Positions 32,806 through 46,331 of a stretch of DNA of 64,000 nt are shown here, one piece after another. A program made the position numbers and the translations under genes. The notes under the pieces are model-generated. The model had not been told where the DNA came from, ran no database searches, and saw only the letters and a list, made by a program, of their open reading frames with translations. Every line of letters starts with the position of its first letter. Within the stretch, counting starts at the first letter, position 1. The stretch comes from Pleurodeles waltl (Eukaryota; Chordata; Amphibia; Caudata; Salamandridae), in the NCBI RefSeq assembly GCF_031143425.1, contig NC_090450.1, positions 167,579,486 through 167,643,485 of the forward strand. Reading direction: 5' to 3'.

Positions 32806-34839
32806 ACAACATCACAAATTAAACACCTGAAACGACTTAAATCTTAAATGTGAGTTGTGAGATAAACATGTTTCACATGATAATCATGGCTGATTGTTCA
32901 TAATAATTAATAACATATAGACATCAAATGGACTGACTTTACATATCCTCATTTAGAACTGTAGTTATTTGTGAACGTAAAGTGAATCACCACTTTATGT
33001 AGACAGACACGATCACGAATGGGTAAAAATAATGACATGTTTGCACAGAGAAGCACGAGGAATAATACACCAGACCATGCAGTGATCAAAGCCACCTGTG
33101 TTGCAGGTGGTCATGCGGTTTGTTTAAAAAAAAATCCTTCTCCTTAAAAAGAAATTTGTCTGCCAGACATCCGCAGCATTCCAGCGTGGGAATGTTTTAG
33201 AACTGACGACTTTTGAGTGGTTTATGGCGTCAGCAGTATTTTAGTACCTCCCAAAACATTCGCATAAGTACATTTTTATTGGAAAAAACTAGTTTTGTGT
33301 AATCCGTCGAGCTGGAAATTAAAGGCAGTGTGCCGCTTACATAACGGTGGAATCACTTTGTGGACATGTGGTACTGGTTAAGAAATTTGAGACTGCACTG
33401 TTGATATGGTTAATATAAGAATCCAAAATGGCCGACGAAATGAAAGGCCTCGATATGTCATGTGCCTTTACGCTTTCTAATGGCTCTGATGAATTCATCA
33501 CCACTACAGCGTGTGAATGATTGGATTGAATGCAAGTAGTACATTTTCCAAACGGACAGCCGAACTCGTAGTACCCATTTTTTTCAACTGCATCATCCAC
33601 GTGATTTATGTGCAAAAACTGAAACAGGTTTTCTCAGAAAGTGTTGCTGCCCTAAAACTGATTCTGGAGGTCAGTTTATGTTCAAATTGTCGTAGTTATA
33701 ACATATTGTAACACTTAAATTCAAACTTGCAGTAGCAACACCAGACACTAGCCAGATTTGGTTTAGTCAGTCACTTGGTAATATAATCTAAAGAATGGCA
33801 TGTGCCCTTCTCCTCCCACCTCTCACTCTGTTTAAACCAGTTTGAGAATATAACACGGGGAAACAGAAAAAATGCCTGGCTCTGATTTAAACAGAACCTA
33901 ATTTGATCAGTGTATGTTCTCAAATTCCTAAATATCTAAATCTGCTTTTCGTATTTAGGTCTTTAAGTGCCGCAAGCAGAGTCCATTGTCGATTTTGAAA
34001 GTCTCTATGTGACTTTAAGGATGGCTTACACCAAACTATAACAAATGCAAAGCATTTGTAGTTTACAGGACATCTTTCTGCCTAAAAACTTCTGACAATT
34101 CGAAAGATTACCTCCCATGGCACCAATACTATATTGTTAATGTATAGTGATAGTCACATAGAAAAACTTCTCTAGCAGGAATTTAGAGACTTCAATGTGT
34201 AAGTTGATTTTAGCCAATTTACAGACAAACTGTCACATTTTCAGTCAACAACGGTTTAATTTGAGACGCATATTTTTAACAAAAGGTCTTCAGCCATCAT
34301 ATTTTAACATTTTACTTTTGCAAGAAAATTTTAGAATTATTGGATACTGGCTTTAATCATGAATCATTTTAGATAAATAACATTTTGTTTGATAGTATTC
34401 TACAGAATTAGTAAGGTTACTGTTGAAATAATGCTCAGTGTGGGCAGTATTACTCATGAATAAGTCAATTTTTAAGGTGAATTACACATACATACTCAAA
34501 GAGTACTTACTTACTGCCCTTTATGCCGACTGGCATGTAGTGCTGCATTGGAGGACCGTCACTTCTGTATGTCTTGAACAAGTTTCTGTATGTTCCCTCA
34601 GCTGTAGTTCATTGTCTTCATTTCTGTTGCCACAATTCTCCTCATGGTGTTCTGTAGCCTGCCTCTCTTCCGATTACCTTCTGGAGTCTAGTGGAGAACT
34701 GCTCTTGTTCTTTTCTGATAGTGTGTTCGGTCCATCCCCATCTTTTCCTCATTATGATGGTGCCCATGTTCTCTTGCTTGCGTCTGGTGAGTAGCTCCTG
34801 GGTGGAGAGGGTTCACTGCCAGAAAATGTGCAACATTCA
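32806..34839. other. no gene recognised (2 kb)
   Basis: AT-rich. A 92-residue minus-strand frame (33337-33615) has a C-x4-C-x2-C spacing but no other support. Confidence 0.35.
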
Positions 34840-35110
34840 GCTCAGGCTACTGGTGTGGAATGCTGACACTTTGGTGATGTTGCTTTTTGCCACCCACAGG
34901 CATTCTGATCCATACAAGAGTGTTGGAAATAACACAGGTCTGGTAAAGCCTCAGCATGGTGTTTGTGCTGTACTGAGACAACCTCCACACATTGTTCAGC
35001 ATTCTGATGGCATTCCAGGCCTTGTTCAGGATGTTTTTTATCAAGTCTGATAGCACTGCCTAGGTAGGTGAACCCTTCAGTTATGTGGTAACATCGAACA
35101 TGGCAGCCAT
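34840..35110 (-). pseudogene. non-LTR retrotransposon reverse transcriptase fragment
   Basis: Two overlapping minus-strand frames (34842-35120 and 34847-35056) together resemble the end of a LINE reverse transcriptase: ITEGFTYLGSAI, then in the other frame NKAWNAIRMLNNVWRLSQYS and TMLRLYQTCVIS. This FTYLGS...A...L..VW.S..YS...KLRLY..CV pattern is common to several vertebrate LINE families. A frameshift lies within the domain. Only the thumb region is present; no endonuclease or 3' tail could be fixed. Confidence 0.6.
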
Positions 35111-38100
35111 ACCCCATCATGACACTGCTTCAATAAAAATAACACTGGTGGGAACATTACTCTGAAGTATAATTTTGTAAATGTGTACCTTTGATGGACA
35201 CAGCAAAAATGACAGTTTTGGGGAGATAGGTCAAGGACAGCTGGGAGACATTTGTAATGCCCCATCCCAATGTATGCAAAATCTGCTGTCTCCATGCCAA
35301 GGCCGGATGGCCCCTAAAACTATTTGAAAGACAGGTATAACGGAGTTTAATAGTTATTGGGTGTCATTCAACTGCTTTTGGAGAAAGTTCACATTCCTAG
35401 TGGAAGGTTACCCTACATTTTCCAATCCCAAAAAATCTAGTCAGGAGTAATTTAGACAACATTATAGCTCCCTACTTCTGAGACATTGGCATGTAGTAAT
35501 GTTGTCAATAATGTTTAAATTTTTGATGTGATTCATCAAATTATTTCAATCTAATAAATATGTTAACAGTATACTGTAAAAGATGTATCAGCCTAGAATA
35601 ATGTTTACATATCAGGGTACCCTGAATATATCTCTCGCAGGTTGGTAAGGTATGATATTTTGGGGGAATGGTAACAACTAGCAATAGTCAATACTGTTAG
35701 CATAGCTTCAAAGTGTATTGGGGAGAGGAGTGAGAATTGTGGTCTAGGCCTTTCCATACCCTACTGTTTCGGTGCCTGTTGACCTCCTCAAATGCACAAC
35801 CAGAAAGTTAAATATCCTACTGTTTGGCTGCACAGAACAAAATAAATATGTTGGGAAAGAAGGATGACTTAAAAGCTTACACCTTTGGGAAAAAAACTAA
35901 ATTACAATTTATAAAATAGATGATAACTCAGGACTGTCTGACATTGGGACACTGGGACACTCATTAACATAGCTTAATATCCTGAACTTTCAGTACATTA
36001 CAAAGATCTAGTCATTCACTCAAGGTCAGGCACTGAGGTTTCAGTTGTCATTCTGTGCTGTGAAAGCTATCTCCTTCAGTGTCATTCTCTGTCACCCACG
36101 TTGCAATCGTGTCACGTGGCTATCCACCAATACTGCAGCTGTCCTGTTTTTTCCTTGAAACTTCCCACAACCTGACCCTAGTAACCTATCACTTAATGGA
36201 GTACTGAGTTACAGCAGGGGATCTATGCCTCTGTCTTGTGCACTAACAGGCTCTCAAGTCTCCCAATTCTAAATAATCTCAATCCCCGTTCCTTTGTAAT
36301 ACCTCACCTGATTCACCTAACCCCTGTCTGGCCTGAGTAAATAACTCTTCACTAAAATCTTGTGTGTTGAGAATTTTACCCACGTTTCTTTGGTGGGATG
36401 GGGAAAAATAGTTTAACAAATCTTCATTGCCAAGAGAGGGCACCTCATAGCTCTGATGCAATGTGATCGTGCAGTGGTGGGGGTGATAGTGGAACGCTGG
36501 GAAAGGCAGTGTGGAACTCAACAATGTAGTGTGACGGTAGAGTTATAGTCTGGGGTTGAAAAATGATAGGCTCATGGTGGCTATAGATGTGTTTGCATTT
36601 TTGGGAGTGGGGGATTTTTATCTGGTAACATGGAGTGGAAGGGTGTTTCTGTGGTGGAGGTGTAGTGCACTGGGTCGGCGGTGCATTGGTGTGGGTTGGG
36701 ACTGTAGTGCAGTAATATTAAGTGGCAATGCAATGCTGGAGTGGTAGCCTAGGGCTGGTAAAAAAGATGACACTCATGTCAAAGCATTGGTGAATTTTGT
36801 ATAAACCAGAATTTAAATTGTATCTGCAATATCATATTACCATTGGATTTGTTTTTTTATCAGGTACTATAAATAGCACTTATTGTAGGTATTTTTCCTT
36901 AAAATAGGAAATAATATGCTGCCCCAAGGTTTACCGGAAACCCCCCCCCCCACCTCCTATAAATGCCAGCACGGTGACCTGCCGAAATTTATCCAGAGGA
37001 TTGAGATTTTTTTGCACCCAGTATTTGAGTGTGTTAAAAGCATCAAAACCTCTAATTCTGATGTGTGCAGTTATCGCAGATGTCCGAATTTATTAGACAA
37101 TTCATATTGATGGCCTTAAGCTCACATTTACTAGAGTTTGTGTAGGCACTCTGATACAGTGCAGTTTACCGCTGTGGAAGAGGACCTTTAACAATGGTAA
37201 GCAAATTGACATGTTGTTCTGCTTCAAGTTGGGTTGTGCAAGCACATGCGACAATGTTAGTAAATGTATGCCTTAGTCTCGATAGAACAAACTTTGATCC
37301 TAATTACCTATAGATAACTATAACTCAATATCTGTTGCCTTTGAATTTTGGTTTTCTCCTTTTGATGAAGAAAGCGTTTCATTAGGTGAGAAGAGAGCAT
37401 AAGGCCAAACCTTTGGCGAAATAGATGTACAGTCCCCGGAGTAATTTCTTTAATATGGACAAATATGTCAGGTGTAGTGCAAATTCTGTTTTTATCTTCT
37501 AATTTAAAATGGATCCTACCGCATTTCTTAACCATGAAAAACAAGCATTCTGAATCCCTGGTAAAGCCTGCAACTTAATTGAAGATGCCAAACCACGCAT
37601 GGTGCAATACTTATATAAATCGAGGGCAGGCATTTAATTTATTATTTACATATTTTATTTCAAGTCATTTTTAGTGAGTTGAATATATCTGCCGAAAACT
37701 GTTATCAGTCCAAAATGCATTTTATTAAAAAAATCTTTCTTTGAAAGGGAGGGCTTCAAGGTGAAGATTCCTTTACTGCCCGTTTGCGAATGCAGATGTT
37801 TATCTCTTAAGTACATTTACTCCTGCCTGGCTTGGAAACATCTGTCTCTGATTTTCTTCACATTCTGAAACGGAAGCGTCTACAACCTCTTGACATTCGT
37901 TTTTTAACTTAGAAATGAACCGTGCAAGAATAAACTCGCGCTTATTATCTTTATTGGTAGATGCTAATCCCTTTCTGCTCAAAATGGCATTTCCATCAGC
38001 CCCTCCTAAAAGACATGTCTCGCTTTGGACTTTTATGGTTATCATTCATGATAAATTAGAAGTATTGGTATCACACGGAGGACGGCGATTAAGAGATTCG

Positions 38101-39824
38101 AGAAAGGTAGAGTTAAACAACCTTTTCCAACTTTAAAAGGGCATAGAAATAAATAAGTTTCGATTTAAAAGGTAATTCGTCATTTACTGTTTAAATATTT
38201 ATTAAACTGCAGACATTGGGCCAGATGTGCCTTCGCAATGTGGAAAAGCTGCACGTGCAAGTTTTTAGTAAAGTACCTACCCAGCACGAAATGGGGCTTG
38301 GTACAAGGATGCACATGTACGGCAGAAGGAAGTTGGATGCAGGCATGTTGCGCCCTAACCCCCGTTCAATAATGTAAGCATCCCAAAGGGACTTTCCGTA
38401 GACTCCATGAGTAGAAGGACCCCCAGAAAACTCACAAAGTGCCATTGACGTTTATGAGCTTGCTAATGCATTTTTTGTGGCTGTATCCTGAGACAAGGTA
38501 TGGTATCGAAGGGTGCCGCAGTGGAACTTAATGTGATATGATTCATATATTTCACTTCTGACTAGCATCCTATTCCTTCCCTGCCTAATGATCACTTGGT
38601 GCTATAGTTTGGGCAGACACATTCCACCAAAATATTTTGGAATTTCGACTCAGACAATCACCAAAAACATTTACCTTTGTCCCAAAATGACCCATAAAAC
38701 TGCACTCTGCCCCTGTCCTTTACATATTCCTATGGTAATCTGTTTATCTCCTCATGATTTATCTCTAACTATTACTGACATCGCTCTTTCTGCTCATGGC
38801 ATGATCAACCTGGTGGGTGACATTCCTTAACCAGTCCTACTAGCATTCCTCTCTATCGCAGTGTATGTTTTGGCTGTCATGGTTCCTTTATCAGAAAAAA
38901 ACGAGATAGGCTTTAGCGAATAAAAACACCAGAGGCTGCTTTATCAAAAGTGTCCATGGGTGCAATGGAAATGTTCCCTCCCTATATGCAGCCATAGGCC
39001 ACTCTGGTATTACCAAAGACTCCGAATATGCTTATTTGGGGCCTTATGAAAGAGAGAAGTACGCGCCAGTGCTAATTGCGTGTCAGCCCGAATTCAAGGG
39101 GGAATACCATCAACTGTAAGGGACTTGACGTCATGCAAATCAGGTAATCCTTTGTTTTTACATGTGTGCCCTACTATATTAAAGGTAAAAATACCATCAG
39201 GAAGTGCACTCACAATGCATCACACACAGGTGGTGCACAGTCAGTGCACCCCAGGGCACCCTCCAAATATTTTAAAGGAATCATGTGGAGTCCTTTGACA
39301 TCAGCAGATGCCCCATCCACCCTACTCCTTGTTACACTGTCTTGTTTACAATCAGAGGGAGTACAAAGTGACTGATGATAGATTCACAACCATGCCAGGT
39401 GCTGGAGAACTTTAATCTCCATGGCATTGAAATGATACCTTTCAGTGCTCTTTTTTTAGGTCACAGCCTACCAGACAGAGTAGAGGTCTAGTTTGCTCTT
39501 TCAGAAAGTTGAACTAGGTATACATTTCACTCATTGATTACCATTGGCTTTGTGGTTTATAACTCACACTTTCTGGCTTTCCATTTGCTGGCATTATTTG
39601 TTTCAGGGTCTCCAGGTTCAGTTCCTTCCTACCATTGCCTAAACTGTGTTTTTTGTACCCTTCCCTGAACTCGCTTTCTGTTAACAGGTCTTTAAATCTT
39701 GTTTCTACCTCATTGCATTTGCTGTGCATTCAAAGACCAAGGCCAATTGTCAAGCGCTGTCTTTCAAGGGTGCTTGTTACTTTTCTTTCTCTGATTTCAA
39801 AGCAAGAGAATTTAGGTGACAGTC
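35111..39824. other. no gene recognised (4.7 kb)
   Basis: Mostly AT-rich sequence with short frames only. An 11-base C run is at 36941-36951. GGGCCAGATGTG at about 38219 resembles a MITE terminus, but no partner end was found. Confidence 0.4.
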
Positions 39825-39829
39825 TTGCT

Positions 39830-40405
39830 TGTCGGGAAAAATATATATGCACATGTATGTACCTATAGATATGATACTTTAGTTCCAATTGTCTCCTCCT
39901 TTATCTGAATCCCAGTAAGACTTCCCTACTGACCTCTCTGACACCTATGCCAGTTGTACAAACAAACCTCTCCAAGCCAAGTTGTTAAGTTTAGCTCGGT
40001 CTCGCACTTTCAGTTCAGCCAGTCAGCAACCCAGCCCCTTTCCTTTAGGGACCACCTGTTGTCTGTGCACGTGTTCATGCTCACACTGCATTATGTATAT
40101 TTTACACTATGGACTTTAAGTTGTGTGTATGCAGCATTTCTTTTGTGCCCATGTTTGGACTGTGTCCCCTTTTGGGGTTGTGCTGTGACAGCACTTATCA
40201 ACATATATAAGTGCCTGACTTATATGCTTCAGGGCAGAAGATGCCAGCTTGTAAGACGTAACACTGGGATGTGCGTCTGCCTTCTGCCTTGGCATGCCAA
40301 TAAACCTTGGTACCTCAAGACACATTTCATCTGTTCCGGAGCCTTGCCTGGTGTTTGTGTTTTCTTTGAGCCACTCTGGGGAGGGTTGAAAATAGTTTCC
40401 TAACA
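39830..40405 (+). repeat. 5' LTR of the provirus
   Basis: Begins TGTCGGGAAAAATAT and ends TTTCCTAACA. TATATAA at 40204-40210 and AATAAA at 40299-40304 are spaced as a core promoter and polyadenylation signal. Compared with the 3' LTR I count four substitutions and no length change over 576 bp. Confidence 0.93.
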
Positions 40406-40407
40406 AA

Positions 40408-40425
40408 TGGCGTCAGAAGTGGGAT
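40408..40425 (+). promoter_or_regulatory. primer-binding site, tRNA-Leu-like
   Basis: TGGCGTCAGAAGTGGGAT lies two bases after the LTR. It would pair with the 3' end of a tRNA-Leu (CCA end included) with one mismatch, judged from remembered tRNA-Leu 3' ends. Confidence 0.6.
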
Positions 40426-40539
40426 GCGTGAAATGCCACCACCGGTAAGTTAATTAAATGCCTGTTGTTGTGGCCTTTCAACGCTTAGCTAAGAGTTAAA
40501 CTGGGGATTGATGTAAATAAAAATATGGCTGGCTATTTA

Positions 40540-40755
40540 ATAGGTGACTGAGGAGTAACTAAGTTATCCGTATCATTACATTAAATGATAGTGGCAAATT
40601 CGTGCGGCGAATTGTAATTCCACGCAGGAGAACCTGGCCAGACTGAAGATAATTTTTTTCTTAAATAGGTGACTGAGGAGTAACAAAGTTATCCGTATCA
40701 TTGCGTTAAATGATAGTGGCAAATTCGTACGGCGAATTGTAATTCCACGCAGGAG
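40540..40755 (+). repeat. tandem 125-bp duplication in the leader
   Basis: A block starting ATAGGTGACTGAGGAGTAAC and ending CCACGCAGGAGA occurs at 40540-40631 and again at 40665-40755, about 92 bp conserved in a 125-bp period. The copies differ at a few bases (ACTAAG/ACAAAG, ATTACATT/ATTGCGTT, GTGCGG/GTACGG). It could have packaging or regulatory significance, but nothing in the sequence proves that. Confidence 0.85.
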
Positions 40756-43700
40756 ATTCTGAACAGAAAGAAGAGAATTTTGTTTTTGTTTTACGGGAAT
40801 CCCAGAGAGAAAATAAATAAATAAATTAATTAATTAAAACCCTCCTGGAGTGTAGCTTGGGAAGCATTTGATCAGCTGGCACCGGAACACAGGAAATGAT
40901 TTTGAAATGTGCACAAACAAATAGTCTGTCATTGATCAATGGCTGTATTTGAATTATGTGTTGTTTAAGTGTAAATGTGCCACTATGTTTCATTGCAATG
41001 TTTTTGAATTCCATGTAAAGTAATGCAGCACTGCATTAGACAAGAAAAATGTTTTATGTTGTGCCTCTAAATTGTCAACAGCTCCTGTTTTCTCTATCTC
41101 TCTGTCTATACACCACTGCATAAAAAAAATGTTTTCCCCCTGTTTAACAATTGTTTTTGCAGGATACAACCATTGTGTTTATTTTTCCAGATTGTAAAAT
41201 TGAGAGGGAAGGGCACAATGTGTAGCGGCAAGTCTAAAGGAAACATAATGGTGGTAAGCCCTAGGATGCTGAAAAAGACTAAAACGTTTAAAAAGATGAC
41301 AGGAGAGAAATGTTTTAACCAGATAGCCCCATAGAGCAAGGTAAGAAGGACACAGACTGTCTACCAAATGTAAAGTAGTTTGCGTGCTAATGTGGACAGA
41401 GAGAGGGAAAGCAGAGTGTAGCTGTAACAAAGCCTGGGTATTAAACACAGGCTGCATGCACACAAAACTGTAACAGCAGACAAATATCTACATTTTAGGA
41501 GTGACATTAAGAACATAGTGATGATAAAACTAACTTTAATAGTAAAAGAGCACTCAATTTAAGAGGAATAAACCTCACCGTAGTGAAAGAAAGAAAAAAA
41601 AAAAAAAAACGAATTTGTGCGTGACATCACCAGGACATGTAAACTTAAAAGTACATGCCCCACCAACCTAGCGCCTACCTTAGGGGAGACTTATGTGTAG
41701 CAAAAAGGGATTTTTACGGATTGGCAAAAAGTTTTAAATGCTAGGCCAAAGTAGCAATAAACTGCGCCTACAGGCTGCAGTGGCAGGCCTGAGACAGGTT
41801 TTGGAAGGCTACATCTGTGGGTGGCACAACCAGTACTACCGCCCACTAGTAGCACTTAATTTACTGGCCCTGAGTACTTGGTAAACTACTTTAGAAAAAA
41901 AAAAAAAAAAGACCTTTCAAATATATTTGTGGTTGGATGGGAAATAATTACTTATTTCTAAAGGATAAAATAAACATTTCTAGGATTCAGTAAGGGATCA
42001 TGTTCGCAGCAATAAAGAGATCAACCTAAAATGTTAATTATGAAAAAACACTTATTACAGTGTGAAGCTACAGCTTGAAGACCTAAAACATTATTCAGTA
42101 ATGACCAAGGCTGAATATGGCTAACTACCACAATGTTTGCTCAACATACACACATGTAAATTATTCTTAAAATTAATTTTACAAAAATCGTTTTTGCATT
42201 TTCATGATGTTCATTATGTCTAATATCACTACTGTAAATATGAGCTATGTAACTAATTCCCATAAATGTTTGCACCTCTTTCTTCTCATGGTGTACTACA
42301 ATGTAAGGCAACAGAAAGGCTGAGGCACATCATTAGAATTGCATTATTCTGTCCACATAATGATTTTAAATAGTCTTTTTCATAAGTATTCGGTTATAAC
42401 ATCTTATTAAGAGGCAGTTAATGTTTTGCATTTCAAGCACACTTTTAAGGTGCTGCTACTTTTCTGTGTCATTTTTCTCACAGCTTTAAAATATCTTAAG
42501 TACAAAATAGGATAATTGTGAGCTCTAACAACGCCAATATTTCTGTATCTTAGAGACAAAATTAAAATGTGAGCTTTAGTTTCAATGTGGCCTCATGGCT
42601 GCACTGTTTCCCAAGTACCCCAGCTCCTGGCCTGCTTTTTGCACAGGATTTCTATGCGCATACTGGAATTCTAAATTTTCTTGAGCCAGTTCTTTGGAAG
42701 GTTACCTTTCCCTACTGATGTTAATTGGTGATAGAGAGTGCATGGCACAGAAATACAAAAACAGCATAGTTTAAATCTTACCTTTCCAAAGACTGAAAAT
42801 GTGGATGTTAAGCAGTCATGCTTCTGGCTGTGCAGAGCTCTGATGGGACTCTCACATAGGACAAACACTAAAACACTAAACAGCAGTTGTTAACTGTGCT
42901 GGGACAGGGGATGTGAATTTACGACAGGAGGTTTAAGTGTCAGATGCTAAGCTTCTGTAAGTAGCCCTGACTTGCACTGCTGTTACCAACAAAACAAATC
43001 AAAAAAACTCAAGGGTAGCTTTATTTCCTCAAAGTTATGCAAATAAGTAATGGCAACTGTGGCAGTCCTATTTTACACCAGATTTTTAGCAGTACACTGA
43101 TTAAACTGGTTTTATATAAATGATTTAAAAGGGACAAATGCACACATGTAGCTTGGCAAACTGCTGAAGGGTCTAAATTAGACTGTGAAAGCATGACTGC
43201 AGGTCATCACCATATTTTTAAATATGAGATAGATATATATGTATATATACATGTACATTTTTAATTGTACTAATGCAATTTGTACATTTAGTATATACCA
43301 CTTGTAATAATATTAAAGAAAATGAAACGGGTGAGCTAGTTTGGAGGACTGGCTACTTATTTTCAGCAGTTTTGCTTCTATTTCTTATGGTTTGCAACAG
43401 ATGCTTTTTGTAGGGAGGCTTGCAGCTTTGTCCTCATTTGAGACAGCTCTCTTCCACACACGTACAAACAGTGCAGTGTCATGTTAGCCCTCAACACACC
43501 GAATGAGCACAATTTCCTAAAAAAAAACAACAACAAAAAAAAAGTAATACTGGAGTGCAACTTGTTCTAAATAGGTACTACAGACCAAAGAAAAGATATA
43601 TAATGTATGCTTGTAATTTTGAAGAGTAGGTTAAGAATAACTAAATTTCCTACTTTTTCTAATTATTCCATGGTAGGAGAACCCACTTCGAGTAATATAC

Positions 43701-44500
43701 AGACCAGAACATACTAGGTAAAAAGAGCTAATATATAAAGGAAAGTCCTTCTGCTTAGTAAAAAGAGGGTCAAATTGATGCTGAATACATGTAAACTGTT
43801 TTAGAATATCATCATTAGTAATTTAAATACATTTAATAAATGGAAGAATTTTGCAGAGTGGTAGCAATACATTTCTGGCTTAAAGGAAGAATTGCAGATT
43901 CTATTAAGGACAGAGCGGAGTTTGTGCTGTTTTCTTGAGGAATAGTACCTTTGTAGGAGATATGCAAGGTAGGACTTACATTATTGAATAACATTATCAA
44001 GGGGCGCAGTGCAGATAAGATGGAGGACAAGGATACCAGCAAGGAGACTAGAGTAGGGATCAGTGTTATTCTTTCCCATGCCAAGAGGCTTACAGAAGAA
44101 AAAGCACTGCATGAGGAACGCTTTCCAGAGAAAACAAGTAGGAACATAGGATGACGCAGGGAGAGACATGACCCATGCAGTGGAAAACCGATGAGCCCGG
44201 TGCTTTACGATGGAGGTATCTGACACATCTGAAGAGAATACAATGTTTCCAACTAAGGTAGGAGATAAAATGGTTGATTTCTTAATTTCAATATGGATGT
44301 GCCCCACCAATTAGCTGGGGGTATACCTCATCTGCCACAATTTCTGCAACAGTATATGCTTTCAAGAAATGGGATTTACTTACAAGCACCTGAGCGCAGG
44401 TTAGAATTGATTAACACAGCGTAAACTGCAGCAGTGAGCATTGACCTAGGACCACAGGAAGAGAAATTATTATAGCGCCAGCTTCAGAACAACACGTCTA
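40756..44500 (+). other. 3.7 kb of non-coding interior where gag should be
   Basis: I see no capsid, zinc-knuckle or protease motif. The stretch is AT-rich and stop-dense like ordinary intergenic DNA. 41635-41885 matches part of LTR-X (CCTACCTTAGG..AGACTTA, GTGGGTGGCACAACCAGTAC, CCCACTAGTAGCA), bracketed by long A runs (41591-41609 and 41895-41910), suggesting a retroposed or inserted fragment. Minus-strand frames at 43833-44310 have no known motif. Confidence 0.6.
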
Positions 44501-44700
44501 TAGCTGTAGCACCAGGATTCTACCCTACAAATTTGGGCCCCATGGTAATTAAGAATTTTACATTTCCTTTGGGAGTTGTGACTGTGTTGGCAGATGGAGA
44601 AGAATGGTTTTGAATGTTGTGTATGCTCAGAAACGACAGGGCTGTAGTTTTTGACAAGCTTGAAGGGAATATGACTTTACAGCTGACTGAAAACAAGGTC

Positions 44701-45556
44701 CTAAAACAACTGAACTCAGAGGTTTGGGCAAACACAAAAATGAGGCAGGATAATTAAAAACACACCCTCCCCATAAAGTAACGCTTAGGGAAAATGCAGA
44801 ACTACCGTATGTGCGTCAGTATAGACTGTCACCTCAGGCAGAGGAGTCAATAAAACCTGTGATTGAGTCTGTCTTACAAGAGGGTATCGTTAAAAAGACC
44901 AATAGCCCCTGTAATAGTCCAATAACTCCATTGCCCAAGGGCAACACTGGGCAATATAGATTCATACAGGATTTACGCCAGATAAACTACATCGTGGTTC
45001 CCTTAGCACCTGTTGTGCCTGACACCAATACTATATTATCTTCTATACTTGCAGAAGCAGAGTACGTTTCAGTTAAGTCTTGCAAGTGTGTTTTTTAGTA
45101 TTACGGTCCATCCAGAGAGTGAGTACCTCTTTGCCTTCACAGTAAATGATACCCAGTGCACTTTCACAAGACTGGCCTAAGGCTTCACAGAGAGTATATG
45201 CACAGGCAGTAAAGAGAGACCTGGACAGCCTACACCCGAAGGGCAACAGTGTAATCTTGCAGTACCCTGGTGATCTCCTTGTAGCATCTCCATCACTTGA
45301 GGCTTGTGAAACAGGCACTGTAGCTCTGCTGAACCACCTCCAGGAGAGAAGACACAAAGCCTCATTGTCAAAATTTCAGTGCTGCCAAAAAGAAGTGACT
45401 TACCTTGGTTATGTGGTATCCAAAGGTACACGCTGCATATCACCTGACATGATAAAAATGATTCAAAGCATGAATGACAGAATGATGTCCTTCCTGGGGA
45501 TGATGAACTACTGCGCCAGTGGATCCCTGAGTACAGATCCTATGATGCATTCTTGA
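44701..45556 (+). pseudogene. provirus reverse transcriptase remnant
   Basis: The fingers start just before 44811 with RQYRLSPQAEESIKPVIES, then SPCNSPITPLPKG and YRFIQDLRQINYIVVP. Where the first catalytic aspartate is expected, the frame reads SVKSCKCVF. It then breaks (stop near 45096) and resumes in 45146-45556, where the catalytic box is YPGD (45263-45274) instead of YVDD, followed by LLVASPSLEACE, VTYLGYVVSKGTR and SFLGMMNYC. Both the first acid and the first D of the YxDD pair are lost, so it cannot polymerise. Confidence 0.85.
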
Positions 45557-46331
45557 GAAAATGCACACTACAAGATGCACCTAACAACATTGTATGGAGT
45601 AATAAACTTGCAGAATGTTTCAAAAGACTGAAAGGGACATTGTGTACTGCACCAGCATTGGGACTGCCTGGTTACAAACTGCCCTTCCATCAGTATGTAT
45701 CAGAGCAAAATGGTTTTGCAAATGGTGTACTGACACAGCAGCATGGCTCTGGAAAAAGACCTGTGGCATATTACTCTGTGACTTTGCCTTCGGAAGTGAC
45801 TGAGCATCCAGACTCTTTGAGAGCAGAGGTAGCGGTGGCTGTGATGGTAAAGAGGGCGGCTCCCATTGTGATGGACTACCCTTGTATTGTTTATGTGCCA
45901 CATTCGGTACAGTTGTTGTTGTCATCAGCAGCAACACAGCATTTTTCGGCAGCCAGGCACACAGGTTATGAGGTCACGTTGTTGTCTAACACTAATATTA
46001 TCATTAAAAAATGCCCCCTGTTAATTTGGCAACATTATTACCTGCCATAGGTGATTCTGATGAGACCCCTGACCATGATTGTGTTGAGGTTGTAGAAACA
46101 TGCACCACCCCCAGACAAGATTTACAACAGACACCTTTAGAAAAGGCAGACTATGAGTGGTACACTGATGGTTCCTCCAGTAGACTAACAGACACCGATT
46201 ACAGAGCAGGGTATGCGATAACAACAGTAGACACCATAATTGAAAGTGCAACTCTGCCCCCTGGCACATCTGCCCAGCAAGCTGAGCTGTATGCTGTAAC
46301 AAGAGGATGGGAGACCTGTGGCTCCACATAG
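45553..46331 (+). pseudogene. provirus RT connection and RNase H remnant
   Basis: 45553-46050 carries the connection domain (LKGTLCTAPALGLPGYKLPF, VLTQQHGSGKRPVAYYSVTL). A frame change leads to 46011-46331, whose RNase H starts YEWYTDGSSSRL with its aspartate intact and continues GYAITTV and SAQQAELYAVTR with the expected glutamate. The domain stops at 46329 before its C-terminal half. Overlapping frames show at least one frameshift. Confidence 0.8.

Noticed and set aside
33337..33615. Minus-strand frame with cysteines spaced like a GIY-YIG-type retroelement motif
   Set aside because: Only one short cysteine pattern and no other domain; too weak to call.
38219..38240. GGGCCAGATGTG resembling a MITE terminus
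   Set aside because: No partner end or duplication found nearby.
43833..44310. Two overlapping minus-strand frames with hydrophobic stretches, considered as an env remnant
   Set aside because: Wrong strand for the provirus, no signal peptide, cleavage site or fusion-peptide pattern.
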